From positions 1 to 64,000 of the forward strand of contig NZ_JAPMLN010000015.1 in the NCBI RefSeq assembly GCF_026410405.1: a stretch of 64,000 nucleotides of DNA, in the 5' to 3' direction. The position numbers and the translations under genes are program-made. Below are positions 57,501-64,000 of the stretch, piece by piece. The notes under the pieces were generated by a model that had not been told where the DNA came from, ran no database searches, and saw only the letters and a program-made list of their open reading frames with translations. Each line of letters begins with the position of its first letter. The first letter of the stretch is position 1. Source of the stretch: Marinicella gelatinilytica. GTDB taxonomy: Bacteria; Pseudomonadota; Gammaproteobacteria; Xanthomonadales; Marinicellaceae.

Positions 57501-57890
57501 AACATTAAACGTTAAAGGCGGCCCGCCTGCAACCACAGATCCAATTTGTGGTTTTAAAATATAAAAACTGTCACCTGGATTGCCGGTAACCACATCACCG
57601 GTCACCGGATCAATTAATTCATGTGGCGGTGCCACCGGAAAAGTCCCCACTAAAGTACTGGGCACGGGCAAACCAAATAATTCGGTGCCTGAATAGCTTA
57701 AACCCGCCGGAACGGTTAACCGTAAATAAGGCCCGTAACCGGGTGAACCGGTATTTTGAAACTCTACTTCAGTACAAATCTGAGTACCGGGAAAGGCTTC
57801 ACCATCAACAGCGGGAACTGTCGTCGGCGTCTGAGCAAAAGAAAAACTGCTCAACAGCAGACCAAAAATAATGACAGAAAACTTTTTCAT
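48516..57890 (-). CDS. Giant secreted DUF11-repeat protein with IPTL-CTERM anchor
   Basis: This 3124-residue protein has a signal peptide ending SFAQ (MKKFSVIIFGLLLSSFSFAQ). Up to about residue 2130 it alternates two DUF11/isopeptide-like module types. One carries DAGDTVTYTI and LPGNDPxER; the other carries LTIGEEVT and SIGGxLT. Residues 2132-2931 (DNA 49095-51495) are six tandem repeats of about 133 residues with cores such as YENVGNQDATGVVITETVP, W-S-C and ITDDGNNG, ending in Asp/Asn-rich loops that may bind calcium. After a unique domain, the end FPIPTLSTWALLLLIALS plus a basic RRRS is an IPTL-CTERM sorting signal. It is probably a fibrous surface adhesin or matrix protein. No sortase or exosortase gene is nearby. 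Confidence 0.85.
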   Translation of the reverse strand: MKKFSVIIFGLLLSSFSFAQTPTTVPAVDGEAFPGTQICTEVEFQNTGSPGYGPYLRLTVPAGLSYSGTELFGLPVPSTLVGTFPVAPPHELIDPVTGDVVTGNPGDSFYILKPQIGSVVAGGPPLTFNVCLDIDPTATVNVPLPVSVTPAYEFGDTPTGDNGPIVGTTDDFNITPILVTFEKSSNVPEGERPPGPSWPVSYTLNVDVANNNTIDNIVINDVLPSQFVLDTGSINISGGVNCVSGLPNISITCDSVNGTAAGNDLVITYSGYFDDVLDETACGKDTAVNNATFDAEFNAVAVPQLTDSNNIELEHMSVQKGASPGQVTPGNLVTYNLNIQLSDYANADRVIVTDILPDGVTFNSVLSGGVTPTISNDTPAAGQTTVEFDITSALGTLSAGTGLTISYDASVDQTYANTDAVLASDPLSNTVDLDYDLVEGASACGDDSAATILVAPVAISKDVVSTGPYMPGDTVTYRLSLAVPSGDTNGVVFEDFFPLPVFDATTIDTSLPLPNSSISLDPSDTLGLTPTSITTDAGTNSLTINWPNITTTTPQTLSVLVDVVVTDDPFADNLSLANLLRVSTSNTEAEVSTGITPVLIQVRAPELHMTKGVVSADQGNINPSPAVLPVDGNVTNVDAGDSISYQLTLENVGGAPAYDVVITDPAVASLTACSVSAVTDGNGDVLAYSGSIGTGITLTNPLAANDGTIGAPYGTDTALVTVNCTVASAVEIGSTLTNTATADYASQSGAVNFPSVSDNATATIGQPTMDKTIVSVTPNVDSDNGTITIGEVIQYQVEVTIPEGVSSNAVVTDQLDNGLTFLSFDSIVPSSGDITTDVAGGFAAVLAGASGIGTRDASFNFGTLGNSNTDNNTAETLTITYSVLVNDVGANQNGENKINDASFSSDNGSASDSAPNLTIREPSLGLNKTVSPANADAGDTVTYTIVMTNNGTSPAFDVVISDSLSDPDLNLVAGSVVTSSGTITTGNAGGDTTVQVDVSSVPVGGSVTVTFDVTIDPTAVSGSVLNNVASTIGDSLPGNDPYERDYGPVTDDADVTIAPAEVVKSVLPATSTNQDEASAPSGESDPSLVDLTIGEEVTFNIVATLAEGVSPSVIITDTLPDNATGQMVVTGSELISIGGNLTPTNAWLVGDPGVVSGANNNVVTFDFGSVVNVPDGTVDGNDQIVVQVTALVTNASVNEGIEVLTNTVLIQYDTGADVSGSADIEVVEPNMLVDKAGDVNSADAGDTITYTIEVSNPNATSSADAYDVTMTDMIPAGLTYVGGSLTHDSGLAPDVGPTESGGSISAGWTHFPISETATFTYQVTVDPGVYPEQVITNTADIDWSSLPGTDPNERNNSDSDQHTVTITESGLSKTVLSTSESSTGTSQSGPEDDLTIGEEVTYRMVVTFPEGTSYNAVMTDQLPNTTAVLSVVSSEIISIGGQLTVPGVSTGDAGVHSNTNVDAYDDLITWTLGNVVNTPDGLNNTDDQVVFEVVAVVVNEPVNQGVLNDIANVATLTVTDSSGANPGSVTDSALVDIVEPVVTVTKNTDPATVIASAGETLTYQLTIAHDASSSADAFNFSVTDNLPVPGTEWINDGTVTSTCPAWTVDSSAEPIIEFNFDELPLSPGSCTIRYNVLVNSAVNPSETYANVANMEYTSTPGSEAETRTYSDSDGTSFVTPDPNVLKEAGNSSLSDTGDNIGDPMAPDLAIGETIDFDLTIVVPHGITTGAVVTDNLPVGMEVVNAGSITMGPGISYSGTPLPAAISDSNSDTYNDQVVFDFGDITNVYDGDDTNNWIRMIVTARLLDVAGNTAVDMLTNNVTFEYDTGTPLTDDADVEVVEPNLGLAKSFGTVNDYVVPITLTMNNTGGTAAAYDLVLEDVFDTANIWDENGFSAVTVPTGFTLTVSVDDPVVGSTTIRIESDPLSSPPDSSLEPNEVVNFVFNATLLDDVSVTSIPNTATIEESSSLPGNDPNERDFPPVDGTDTLLLPALDSFKSVVLDDDTNSSGGASPGETLNYTITVVNSGDAPATSVVVTDIPDPNGSLVVGSVTTNVGSVTTGNTGGDTTVVVNVGTLAVDATVTITYQVVINDPLPSGVEELVNQAQITSQEIPDFNSDDPNTPTDPDDPTIIPVDGAPDLTIVKDDGGAITTPGGVVVYTLGYSNNGTQDATGVEITETVPANSTFNAANSDAGWSCVNGDPAGTVCTLNIAGTVPGDGSVSTVNFAVTVVNPLPSGVTELSNSTSITDDGNNGSDLDPSDNNDDDNTPITASPTLEVTKDDGGVTVEPDDVVTYTINYANTGNQDATNVVITETVPMNSIFVDASSSVGWSCADGSPGGTACTQTLATLAAGDSGSLSFAVQVNDPLPAGVTAINNSVAIADDDGNTDNGSDDTPVTATPDLTLVKDDGVVLANPGDTLIYAIAYENVGNQEATGVVITETVPVHTTFNAGSSTGGWSCGGVTAGSVCTYAVGSVAGGSSGLVNFAVNVDNPLAAGATSVVNVASITDDGNNGADPTPSNNSDGDTDSLDGTALDLWVTKDDGGTTVIAGGTVIYTISYGNNGNIGSTGVELSEVVPANSTFDAGNSDPAWSCAGVTAGSSCTLAVGVVAGGAAGSVAFAVTVDNPLPSGVDQIDNSVSIDDDGNNGDDIDESNNNDSDDTPVSAAPDLTVSKVDQQASVNAGDVLIYDISYENIGDQDATGVVITEIVPLHTTFSVSGSSAGWVCSPNGNAGSSCTLAIGPVNAGDPAQTVQFAVLVDDTVPSGIDALNNTVSINDDGNNGDDTDPTNNDDSEPTDVVAAPDLVITKTDGGLNSGPGQTIVYTLNYENVGSQDTVGVVITETIPANTTFNAGASNPAWSCSGTTPGNSCTYFVGNLNVGDTGSVVFAVDVDDPLPQSVQQILNSVNIGDDGSNGPDEDLSNNDDDETTGLFLNPPVGVKTVEVDPSDPRLLHWTFYWYNPNNNVDLPVFIYDEIPAGTTYVPAASCTPDGTSTCTTPIYNSGLNRIELNAVISPDPGAPANETMANLANEVVIRFDTRITAGGSVSIENQAMAHWDENNNGDPNDDEQGGQQPVVTDDPTTTDVNDPTGVRTAFPIPTLSTWALLLLIALSLGLALPAIRRRS
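49095..51495 (-). repeat. Six tandem repeats of about 400 bp inside the giant gene
   Basis: Six copies of a roughly 133-codon unit run head to tail and differ mostly by substitutions. Each encodes a DUF11-like module with PDLTxxKDDGG at the start, TETVPxxTTFN, a single W-S-C and a closing DDGNNGxDxDxSNND segment. Such arrays change copy number by recombination and are prone to mis-assembly. Confidence 0.85.
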
Positions 57891-57984
57891 GAGTTGAGGG
57901 ACTCCATCTATTTAATTCAATTAAAGTTAAAGGTATTTTAAAACAACATGAATGCTGTTTACATTCCATTTATTGCACATAATA

Positions 57985-58000
57985 CTTGAACCAGTTCACA
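57985..58000 (-). promoter_or_regulatory. Degenerate CRP-like site upstream of the giant gene
   Basis: The minus strand reads TGTGAACTGGTTCAAG, matching 8 of 10 defined bases of TGTGA-N6-TCACA. It is about 100 bp upstream of the start at 57890. It is weaker than the two exact sites before the 1333-residue protein. Confidence 0.35.
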
Positions 58001-58171
58001 TAATCGACATTTGAGATGAACTATTTTCGTTTTAACCTGTTTTGAGTGTTTTTTTATGACATTTCATTGATAGCTTAACAGGTTTACTTCTGGCGGTGAC
58101 AAACTCTGTCTCAATTTCAATCATTGGCATACCTGTTTTTAACCAGTACAATTGTTCTTTTTTAACAGATC

Positions 58172-59080
58172 ATGAGTAACATGTCCGAACACCATCATCA
58201 CGATCACAGTGTTAGCGTCAACGAAGACAATAAAAAACGTGTGTTTATCGCCATGGTCCTTACTTTTGGCTTTATGCTGGCGGAAGTGGTCGGTGGTTTG
58301 CTGTCGGGTTCTCTGGCTTTATTGGCAGATGCCGGACATATGTTGAGTGATGGGGTGTCATTGTTACTGTCCTGGCTGGCCTTTATCTACAGTGATAAAC
58401 AAGCCGATTTTAAACGCAGCTTTGGCTGGCACCGTTTTCAGACCTTAGCAGCGTTTGTGAATGGCTTAAGTCTGCTGGTCATCGCGGTTTGGATTATCTG
58501 GGAAGCGATCTGGCGGTTTTATCAGCCGGTTGAAGTGATGGCCAAACCGATGTTTATAATTGCCGTTTTGGGATTGCTGGTTAATGTTGTTGTTTTTAAA
58601 ATCCTGCAAGGCGGTGACCACGAAAACCTCAACCTGAAAAGCGCCATGATTCATGTCATGGGTGACTTGCTCGGTTCAGTGGCTGCCATCCTGGCGGCGG
58701 TTCTTATTTATTTATTTGCCTGGCATTGGGCTGATCCACTGTTGTCGCTTTTGGTGGCGTTATTGATTATGCGTTCGGGCTGGTTTGTGGTTAAAAAAGC
58801 CACCCACATCTTACTTGAAGGCTCTCCCCAAGCCATTGATATCGATGCCGTTAAAAACAATATCATCACTGAAATTAAAACCGTCACCGACGTCCACCAT
58901 GTGCATACCTGGTCATTAACCAATGACAAGCACCTGATGTCTTTGCACATAAAAGTTGTTGAGCATGTGGACGATTATGATGTCTTGAAAAAAACCAAAG
59001 AACTTATTCTGCACAATTTCCCGGTTTTTCACACCACCATTCAGATTGAACATCTGGACTGCCCTGACGACAATTGTTGA
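58172..59080 (+). CDS. czcD: Cation diffusion facilitator (CzcD/ZitB type)
   Basis: This 302-residue inner-membrane protein exchanges Zn(II), Co(II) or Cd(II) for protons. It has a His-rich N-terminus (SEHHHHDHSV) and six transmembrane segments. The two intramembrane metal-site pairs are LLADAGHMLSDG (TM2, D/H/D) and HVMGDLLGSVAA (TM5, HxxxD). The cytosolic C-terminal domain has DVHHVHTWSL. The short His cluster and overall layout resemble the CzcD/ZitB zinc subgroup. No metal-responsive regulator is adjacent. Confidence 0.9.
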   Translation: MSNMSEHHHHDHSVSVNEDNKKRVFIAMVLTFGFMLAEVVGGLLSGSLALLADAGHMLSDGVSLLLSWLAFIYSDKQADFKRSFGWHRFQTLAAFVNGLSLLVIAVWIIWEAIWRFYQPVEVMAKPMFIIAVLGLLVNVVVFKILQGGDHENLNLKSAMIHVMGDLLGSVAAILAAVLIYLFAWHWADPLLSLLVALLIMRSGWFVVKKATHILLEGSPQAIDIDAVKNNIITEIKTVTDVHHVHTWSLTNDKHLMSLHIKVVEHVDDYDVLKKTKELILHNFPVFHTTIQIEHLDCPDDNC

Positions 59081-59093
59081 TACGCTTTCCGCC

Positions 59094-59122
59094 TTAACTC
59101 TTAACGGCTAACATGTTACAAT
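59094..59122 (+). promoter_or_regulatory. Candidate promoter of frmA
   Basis: TTAACT (59094-59099), a 17-bp spacer and TACAAT (59117-59122) precede the start at 59152 by 29 bp. A 10-bp palindrome TAACATGTTA (59109-59118) overlaps the -10 and could be an operator. Confidence 0.45.
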
Positions 59123-59139
59123 GGTTTGTTTAAATTTAA

Positions 59140-60264
<1,125 letters not shown>

Positions 60265-60274
60265 GGTATCGATT

Positions 60275-61111
60275 ATGGAAACATTAAAAAAACACCGTTG
60301 TTTTGAGGGCGAACTAGGCTTTTATAAACACGACTCAAAGGTCAATAATGCCCCCATGACCTTCGCGGTTTATATGCCGCCACAGGCCAAAAAGAAAAGA
60401 GTGCCTGTTCTTTATTATTTATCAGGACTGACGTGTACCGAAGAAAATTTTATGGCCAAAGCCGGCGCCCAACAATATGCCGCCAAACACGGCATTGCTT
60501 TGGTCAGTATGGATACCAGTCCGCGTGATTTAGGCTTTCCGGGTGAAGATGACAGCTATGATTTCGGATCCGGTGCCGGTTTTTATGTGAACGCCACCGA
60601 ACAACCCTGGGCCAAACACTATCAGATGTACGACTATGTGGTGGATGAATTACCGGCCTTTATTCAACAACATTTTCGGGTCGATTCTGACCGCATGGGT
60701 ATTTTTGGTCATTCCATGGGTGGTCATGGCGCCTTAATAATTGCCCTAAAAAACCCGGGCAAATACCGTTCAGTCAGTGCTTTTTCACCGATTGTGGCGC
60801 CCATGCACAATGACTGGGGCAAAAAAGCCTTTAGTGGTTACTTAGGTTCGAATGAAGAAACCTGGAAGCAGTATGACACTTGCGAACTCATCAAACAAAC
60901 CAACAGCAACATTCCATTGTTTGTCGATCAAGGCATGAGTGATGAGTTCCTCACCGATTACTTGCAACCTGAACGTTTGCAAGCAGTGTGCCAGGAACAA
61001 AACCATCCACTAACCATGCGCAAGCATGACGGCTATGATCACAGCTATTACTTTATCAGCACATTTATGGAAGATCACATCGACTACCATGCCGATTTAT
61101 TGTTAGCTTAG
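60275..61111 (+). CDS. fghA: S-formylglutathione hydrolase
   Basis: FghA splits S-formylglutathione to formate and glutathione, the second step of the pathway. The start was set at ATG 60275 (METLKKHRCFEG), 10 bp after the frmA stop and preceded by GAGG, because the longer frame from 60149 lies within frmA. The 278-residue esterase-D fold enzyme has the nucleophile in GHSMGGHGA, the acid in DQGMSDEFL and the base in GYDHSYYF. Length matches the family. Confidence 0.95.
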   Translation: METLKKHRCFEGELGFYKHDSKVNNAPMTFAVYMPPQAKKKRVPVLYYLSGLTCTEENFMAKAGAQQYAAKHGIALVSMDTSPRDLGFPGEDDSYDFGSGAGFYVNATEQPWAKHYQMYDYVVDELPAFIQQHFRVDSDRMGIFGHSMGGHGALIIALKNPGKYRSVSAFSPIVAPMHNDWGKKAFSGYLGSNEETWKQYDTCELIKQTNSNIPLFVDQGMSDEFLTDYLQPERLQAVCQEQNHPLTMRKHDGYDHSYYFISTFMEDHIDYHADLLLA

Positions 61112-61119
61112 ATTTTTCA

Positions 61120-61148
61120 AGCGCGGTCTTCAGCACCGCGCTTTTTTT
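61120..61148 (+). terminator. Rho-independent terminator after fghA
   Basis: An 8-bp GC-rich stem (AGCGCGGT/ACCGCGCT) with a 7-nt loop is followed by a T run. It begins 9 bp after the fghA stop and ends just before the convergent antiporter gene. Confidence 0.9.
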
Positions 61149-61150
61149 AA

Positions 61151-62512
61151 TCAAGACGAATAAAACAACCCAAAAAGCACATACAAAATAACACTCAAGC
61201 CACCACCCACCAACGCATAAGGTAATTGCGTTCTGACATGATCCAACAAATCACAGCCGGCCGCTAAGGAGGCAATCACCGTGGTGTCGGAAATCGGCGA
61301 GGCATGATCGCCAAACACCGAACCACCCAACACCGCACCCAGCACCAAACCCGGTGAAATCCCCAAAGTCACCGCCAATGGAATGGCAATCGGAATCAGA
61401 ATACCGAATGTCCCCCAGGAGGTGCCGGTGGTAAAAGAAATAAAGCCCGACAACACAAATACCAGCGCCGGAATCGCCCACACTGGAATAAAATCACCAA
61501 TGGCTGACGCCACAAACTCACCGGTTTTTAAATCACCCATGGCGCTAGATAAAGCAAAAGCCAATAACACCAAGGTGACCAAAGGCAATAGTTCTCCCAT
61601 ACCGGCAAACACTTGTTGCATCAAATCTTTCGTTGGTTTTTTCGCATCAAATCGCAATAAACCAAAAGCCAGCATGGTGGCCAAAATAACCGACCACAAA
61701 ACCGATTCAGCACCGGAACCTTGTCGCAAATCACCGTCTCCGGTGATGAACATAAACAGCAATATACTGCTGACCATTAAAATCAACGGCCATAACATAT
61801 ATCGCTTTTTAGTGGCGGTCGGCAGTGGTTCAGTTTTCTCATCCAAAACCATGGCGGCTTCCATTGACTTTAAAGGACCATAAACACGGGTACTGAGCAC
61901 GGTATAAAATACAATAATTAAGGTGATAATGGCATAAAAATTAAAACCGATGCTGCTCACCATCACTGCCACCGGATCGGCGACACCGGTGTCTTGCACA
62001 TAACCTAAAATAGCCGCACCCCAGCCATTGAGTAAAATCAACACACTAATCGGCGCACAGGTGGCATCAATAATATACGCCAGCCGTAATCGGCTCATGT
62101 GATAGCGATCAAATAAGGCTTGTGAGGAAATACCGGCGGTCAAAACACTCATGTTGGTGTCAATAAAAATACTGCTGCCTAAAATAGCCGGTAGCAGTCC
62201 GGCTTTGCGTTGACTGTTGACCCAGCGTTTGTGGGTCAACCAATTAACAAATGCGGTCACCCCACCGGATATTTTAATCAGTTGAATCAAACCACCAATT
62301 AACAGACTAAATAGCAGTATACGGGTGTTATAAGCACTGCCAAAAACGCCGACAATGCGATCCACGGTATCGGTAAATGCCAAAACCGGATGACCAGCGA
62401 CTAAAATTAATGACGCCGTAAAAATAGCCAACAACAGTGCAATGGTCACTTCACGGCGCCAAATGGCATAAATAATCGCCACCAACGGCGGTAAAATACT
62501 TAACCAACCCAT
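61151..62512 (-). CDS. NhaC-family Na+/H+ antiporter
   Basis: This 453-residue inner-membrane protein has about ten to twelve hydrophobic segments. The NhaC-type blocks SIFIDTNMSVLTAGISSQALFD, SFTTGTSWGTFGILIPIAIPL and VFGDHASPISDTTVIASLAAGCD are conserved. They contain the acidic and Thr/Ser residues that carry ions. The family includes Na+/H+ and malate/lactate or amino-acid antiporters, so the substrate is not certain. Single gene. Confidence 0.87.
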   Translation of the reverse strand: MGWLSILPPLVAIIYAIWRREVTIALLLAIFTASLILVAGHPVLAFTDTVDRIVGVFGSAYNTRILLFSLLIGGLIQLIKISGGVTAFVNWLTHKRWVNSQRKAGLLPAILGSSIFIDTNMSVLTAGISSQALFDRYHMSRLRLAYIIDATCAPISVLILLNGWGAAILGYVQDTGVADPVAVMVSSIGFNFYAIITLIIVFYTVLSTRVYGPLKSMEAAMVLDEKTEPLPTATKKRYMLWPLILMVSSILLFMFITGDGDLRQGSGAESVLWSVILATMLAFGLLRFDAKKPTKDLMQQVFAGMGELLPLVTLVLLAFALSSAMGDLKTGEFVASAIGDFIPVWAIPALVFVLSGFISFTTGTSWGTFGILIPIAIPLAVTLGISPGLVLGAVLGGSVFGDHASPISDTTVIASLAAGCDLLDHVRTQLPYALVGGGLSVILYVLFGLFYSS

Positions 62513-62534
62513 ATTGTTTGACCTGTGGGAATAA

Positions 62535-62846
62535 TCATTGGATTAGTTTAAAGGAAATCACCGTTAAATGGTCAATCCCGGGATAAATTTCCGCAATCAA
62601 TTTTTTCAGGGCAGTCAACGACATCGCCTCTCGCTCGGCATGGGACTCATTCAAATCCTGAAAATGAATGGCCTCAACAGCAGTAATTTCAATCTCAGCA
62701 ACACGCTCACCATTCGAATCACGCAACACATCCAGCCGCGACCCGGGCTTATATCGGTACCCGGATGCACTGCGAATGGTGATGGTTTTATCACCACCTA
62801 AAATAGCCGGTATCAAATTATCGTAAAAACGGATTGAGTGATTCAT
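62535..62846 (-). CDS. yqfB: ASCH-domain N4-acetylcytidine amidohydrolase (YqfB type)
   Basis: This 103-residue protein equals E. coli YqfB in length and shares its key segments GxKTITIR near residue 20, HAEREAMSLTALKKLIAEIYPG and the final VISFK. YqfB hydrolyses N4-acetylcytidine and related amides, using a Lys, Thr and Glu that are all placed as expected. Cytosolic, and single between two transporter genes. Confidence 0.88.
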   Translation of the reverse strand: MNHSIRFYDNLIPAILGGDKTITIRSASGYRYKPGSRLDVLRDSNGERVAEIEITAVEAIHFQDLNESHAEREAMSLTALKKLIAEIYPGIDHLTVISFKLIQ

Positions 62847-62888
62847 GACCTAATTATTAACACACGACCAATATTTTACAAGCCATCG

Positions 62889-62912
62889 GTAGCGACAAGG
62901 CATGCCTTGTCG
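62889..62912 (+). repeat. GTAG-tagged palindrome (REP-like), copy 5
   Basis: GTAG is followed by a perfect 20-bp palindrome with half-site CGACAAGGCA. The inner 18 bp equal those of the copy at 37833-37850, about 25 kb away. A looser GTAG hairpin lies at 62948-62969. Confidence 0.65.
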
Positions 62913-63079
62913 TTTTCCCAATACGGAACAGCTATAAATATTCTGCCGTAGACTGAGCCCGTCGAAGTCGCTGTTTAAAACCTGTTTTAAGGAACAAGCA
63001 AAAGCATTATTAATATCAAATTCTGTTTGTGGTAATCTTAGTGTTTAACCCCATTCAATGATATAAATTCAGAGTAACC

Positions 63080-64000
63080 ATGGCAAAAACCGGCAACAAA
63101 CGACTTAAAACCATTTACCAGATGCTCAGCAACGACGACGATACCCGCGCTTGTCTGCAAATCCCTGAAAACGCTTGTCGTGCACAACCCGTGAATTATC
63201 TACTGTTCTTACTGGCGGTGGGTTGTTCACAGATCAGTGACAAACTGGCCAGCACCAAACTGGTTTTACCGTGGTTATTTTCAACAGCGGGTATCCCAAG
63301 TTTTTTCAGTGGTTTATTGGTGCCCATCCGCGAATCGGGCTCCATGTTGCCGCAATTGTATATTGGTGCCTGGGTACGCCAATTTCCACGGCGTAAATGG
63401 TTTTTGGTGGCCAGCACCCTGGCTCAGGCCCTATGTTTATTGAGTATTATTCCGGTGGCGCTGTGGATGCAAGGATCTGCCGCCGGCTGGACAGTTATCG
63501 GTATCATCACGCTATTCAGCTTGGCACGTAGTTTTTCATCGGTGGCTTCTAAAGACGTACTGGGGAAAACCGTGGATAAAACCAAACGTGGCCAAGTTAG
63601 TGGCTATGCCGCAACCATTGCAGGTATTACCGGCATCATTGTCGGTCTGAGCCTGGCCTGGGGTTTGACCATGGACACGGTTCATATCTTATGGTTATTG
63701 GTGGCGGCCGCAGGCACATTCAGCCTATCCGCCCTACTTTATGGCCTGATTAATGAGTATAAAGGTGCCACTGATGGCGCCCGCAGTGGCCGGTATGCCT
63801 TTAAACAGGCCATTGATTTGATGAAAAATGACGCGCCTTTTAGACACTTTGTCATAACCCGTGCTTTAATGCTGAGCTCCGCCCTGGCGACACCCTACAT
63901 CGTGATGCTGGCGGAACAAAGTCACTCAAGTTGGTTTGGTTTAGGCATTTTTCTCGCCATTTCCGGCTTGGCCAGTGCCCTGAGCAGTGTTTTCTGGGGT
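63080..64000 (+). CDS. MFS-type transporter, C-terminus beyond the window
   Basis: A frame from ATG 63080 (MAKTGNKRLKTIYQM) stays open to the window end, giving 307 codons. It encodes at least seven hydrophobic segments with the MFS layout: basic loops such as RQFPRRKWF after the second segment, and the conserved charged stretch SKDVLGKTVDKTKRGQVSGY near residue 155. The substrate cannot be assigned. The gene is partial only because the window stops. Confidence 0.8.
   Translation, partial: MAKTGNKRLKTIYQMLSNDDDTRACLQIPENACRAQPVNYLLFLLAVGCSQISDKLASTKLVLPWLFSTAGIPSFFSGLLVPIRESGSMLPQLYIGAWVRQFPRRKWFLVASTLAQALCLLSIIPVALWMQGSAAGWTVIGIITLFSLARSFSSVASKDVLGKTVDKTKRGQVSGYAATIAGITGIIVGLSLAWGLTMDTVHILWLLVAAAGTFSLSALLYGLINEYKGATDGARSGRYAFKQAIDLMKNDAPFRHFVITRALMLSSALATPYIVMLAEQSHSSWFGLGIFLAISGLASALSSVFWG

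Overview
The window looks like chromosomal DNA of a free-living, heterotrophic, moderately AT-rich gammaproteobacterium. The gene order leuS-lptE-holA, the dksA, prfB, lysS run, Fur-type iron uptake and a glutathione-dependent formaldehyde pathway all fit that class. Two secreted proteins carry a [FY]-x-[DN]-G-F-E motif near the C-terminus and a third ends in IPTL-CTERM. I associate these tags with Marinicella- and Lysobacter-like bacteria, but the genus is inference only. I see no plasmid, prophage, CRISPR array or tRNA.

Layout. 1-463: the 5' end of an IS110-family transposase, running off the left edge, and its structured leader. 464-3433: two membrane-anchored cysteine-motif proteins coupled to a crotonase-family enzyme. 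3434-7076: two repeat-rich intergenic blocks around a dipeptidyl-peptidase-IV-like enzyme. 7077-15799: deoB, a rhomboid protease, a CSLREA beta-helix protein, a pirin plus glutathionyl-hydroquinone reductase pair, a CoA-hydrolase/transferase and a photolyase. 15926-20582: leuS-lptE-holA and a thioredoxin-like protein. 20918-24919: a 1333-residue secreted modular protein behind two perfect CRP-type palindromes. 25060-29542: acetoacetyl-CoA synthetase, a WYL regulator and a short AsmA/DUF748-like protein. 29539-33972: ppnN, a DUF3301 protein, an ABC exporter and a LysE-type exporter. 33980-37405: dksA, prfB (with programmed frameshift), lysS and a PilZ protein, tightly packed. 37553-39777: yidD and a DUF885 lipoprotein.

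39873-46075 is an iron-acquisition module. It has a FecA-like TonB receptor and a convergent binding-protein/permease/ATPase operon, each behind a promoter whose spacer is a Fur box. 46195-48075 holds a frameshifted hypothetical gene, an OmpV/MipA protein and glutathione peroxidase. 48516-57890 is one gene for a 3124-residue secreted repeat protein. 58172-64000 carries a cation efflux protein, formaldehyde detoxification (frmA-fghA), an NhaC-type antiporter, a YqfB-type amidohydrolase and the start of an MFS transporter.

The less ordinary material is the pair of large secreted repeat proteins with CRP-like sites upstream, a family of GTAG-tagged palindromes scattered between genes, a 14-bp inverted repeat next to the acetoacetyl-CoA synthetase start that may be the operator of the adjacent WYL regulator, a zinc-finger-degenerate DksA, and the IS110 leader that may encode a guide RNA. 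I found no clear defence island or other multi-gene system without precedent.
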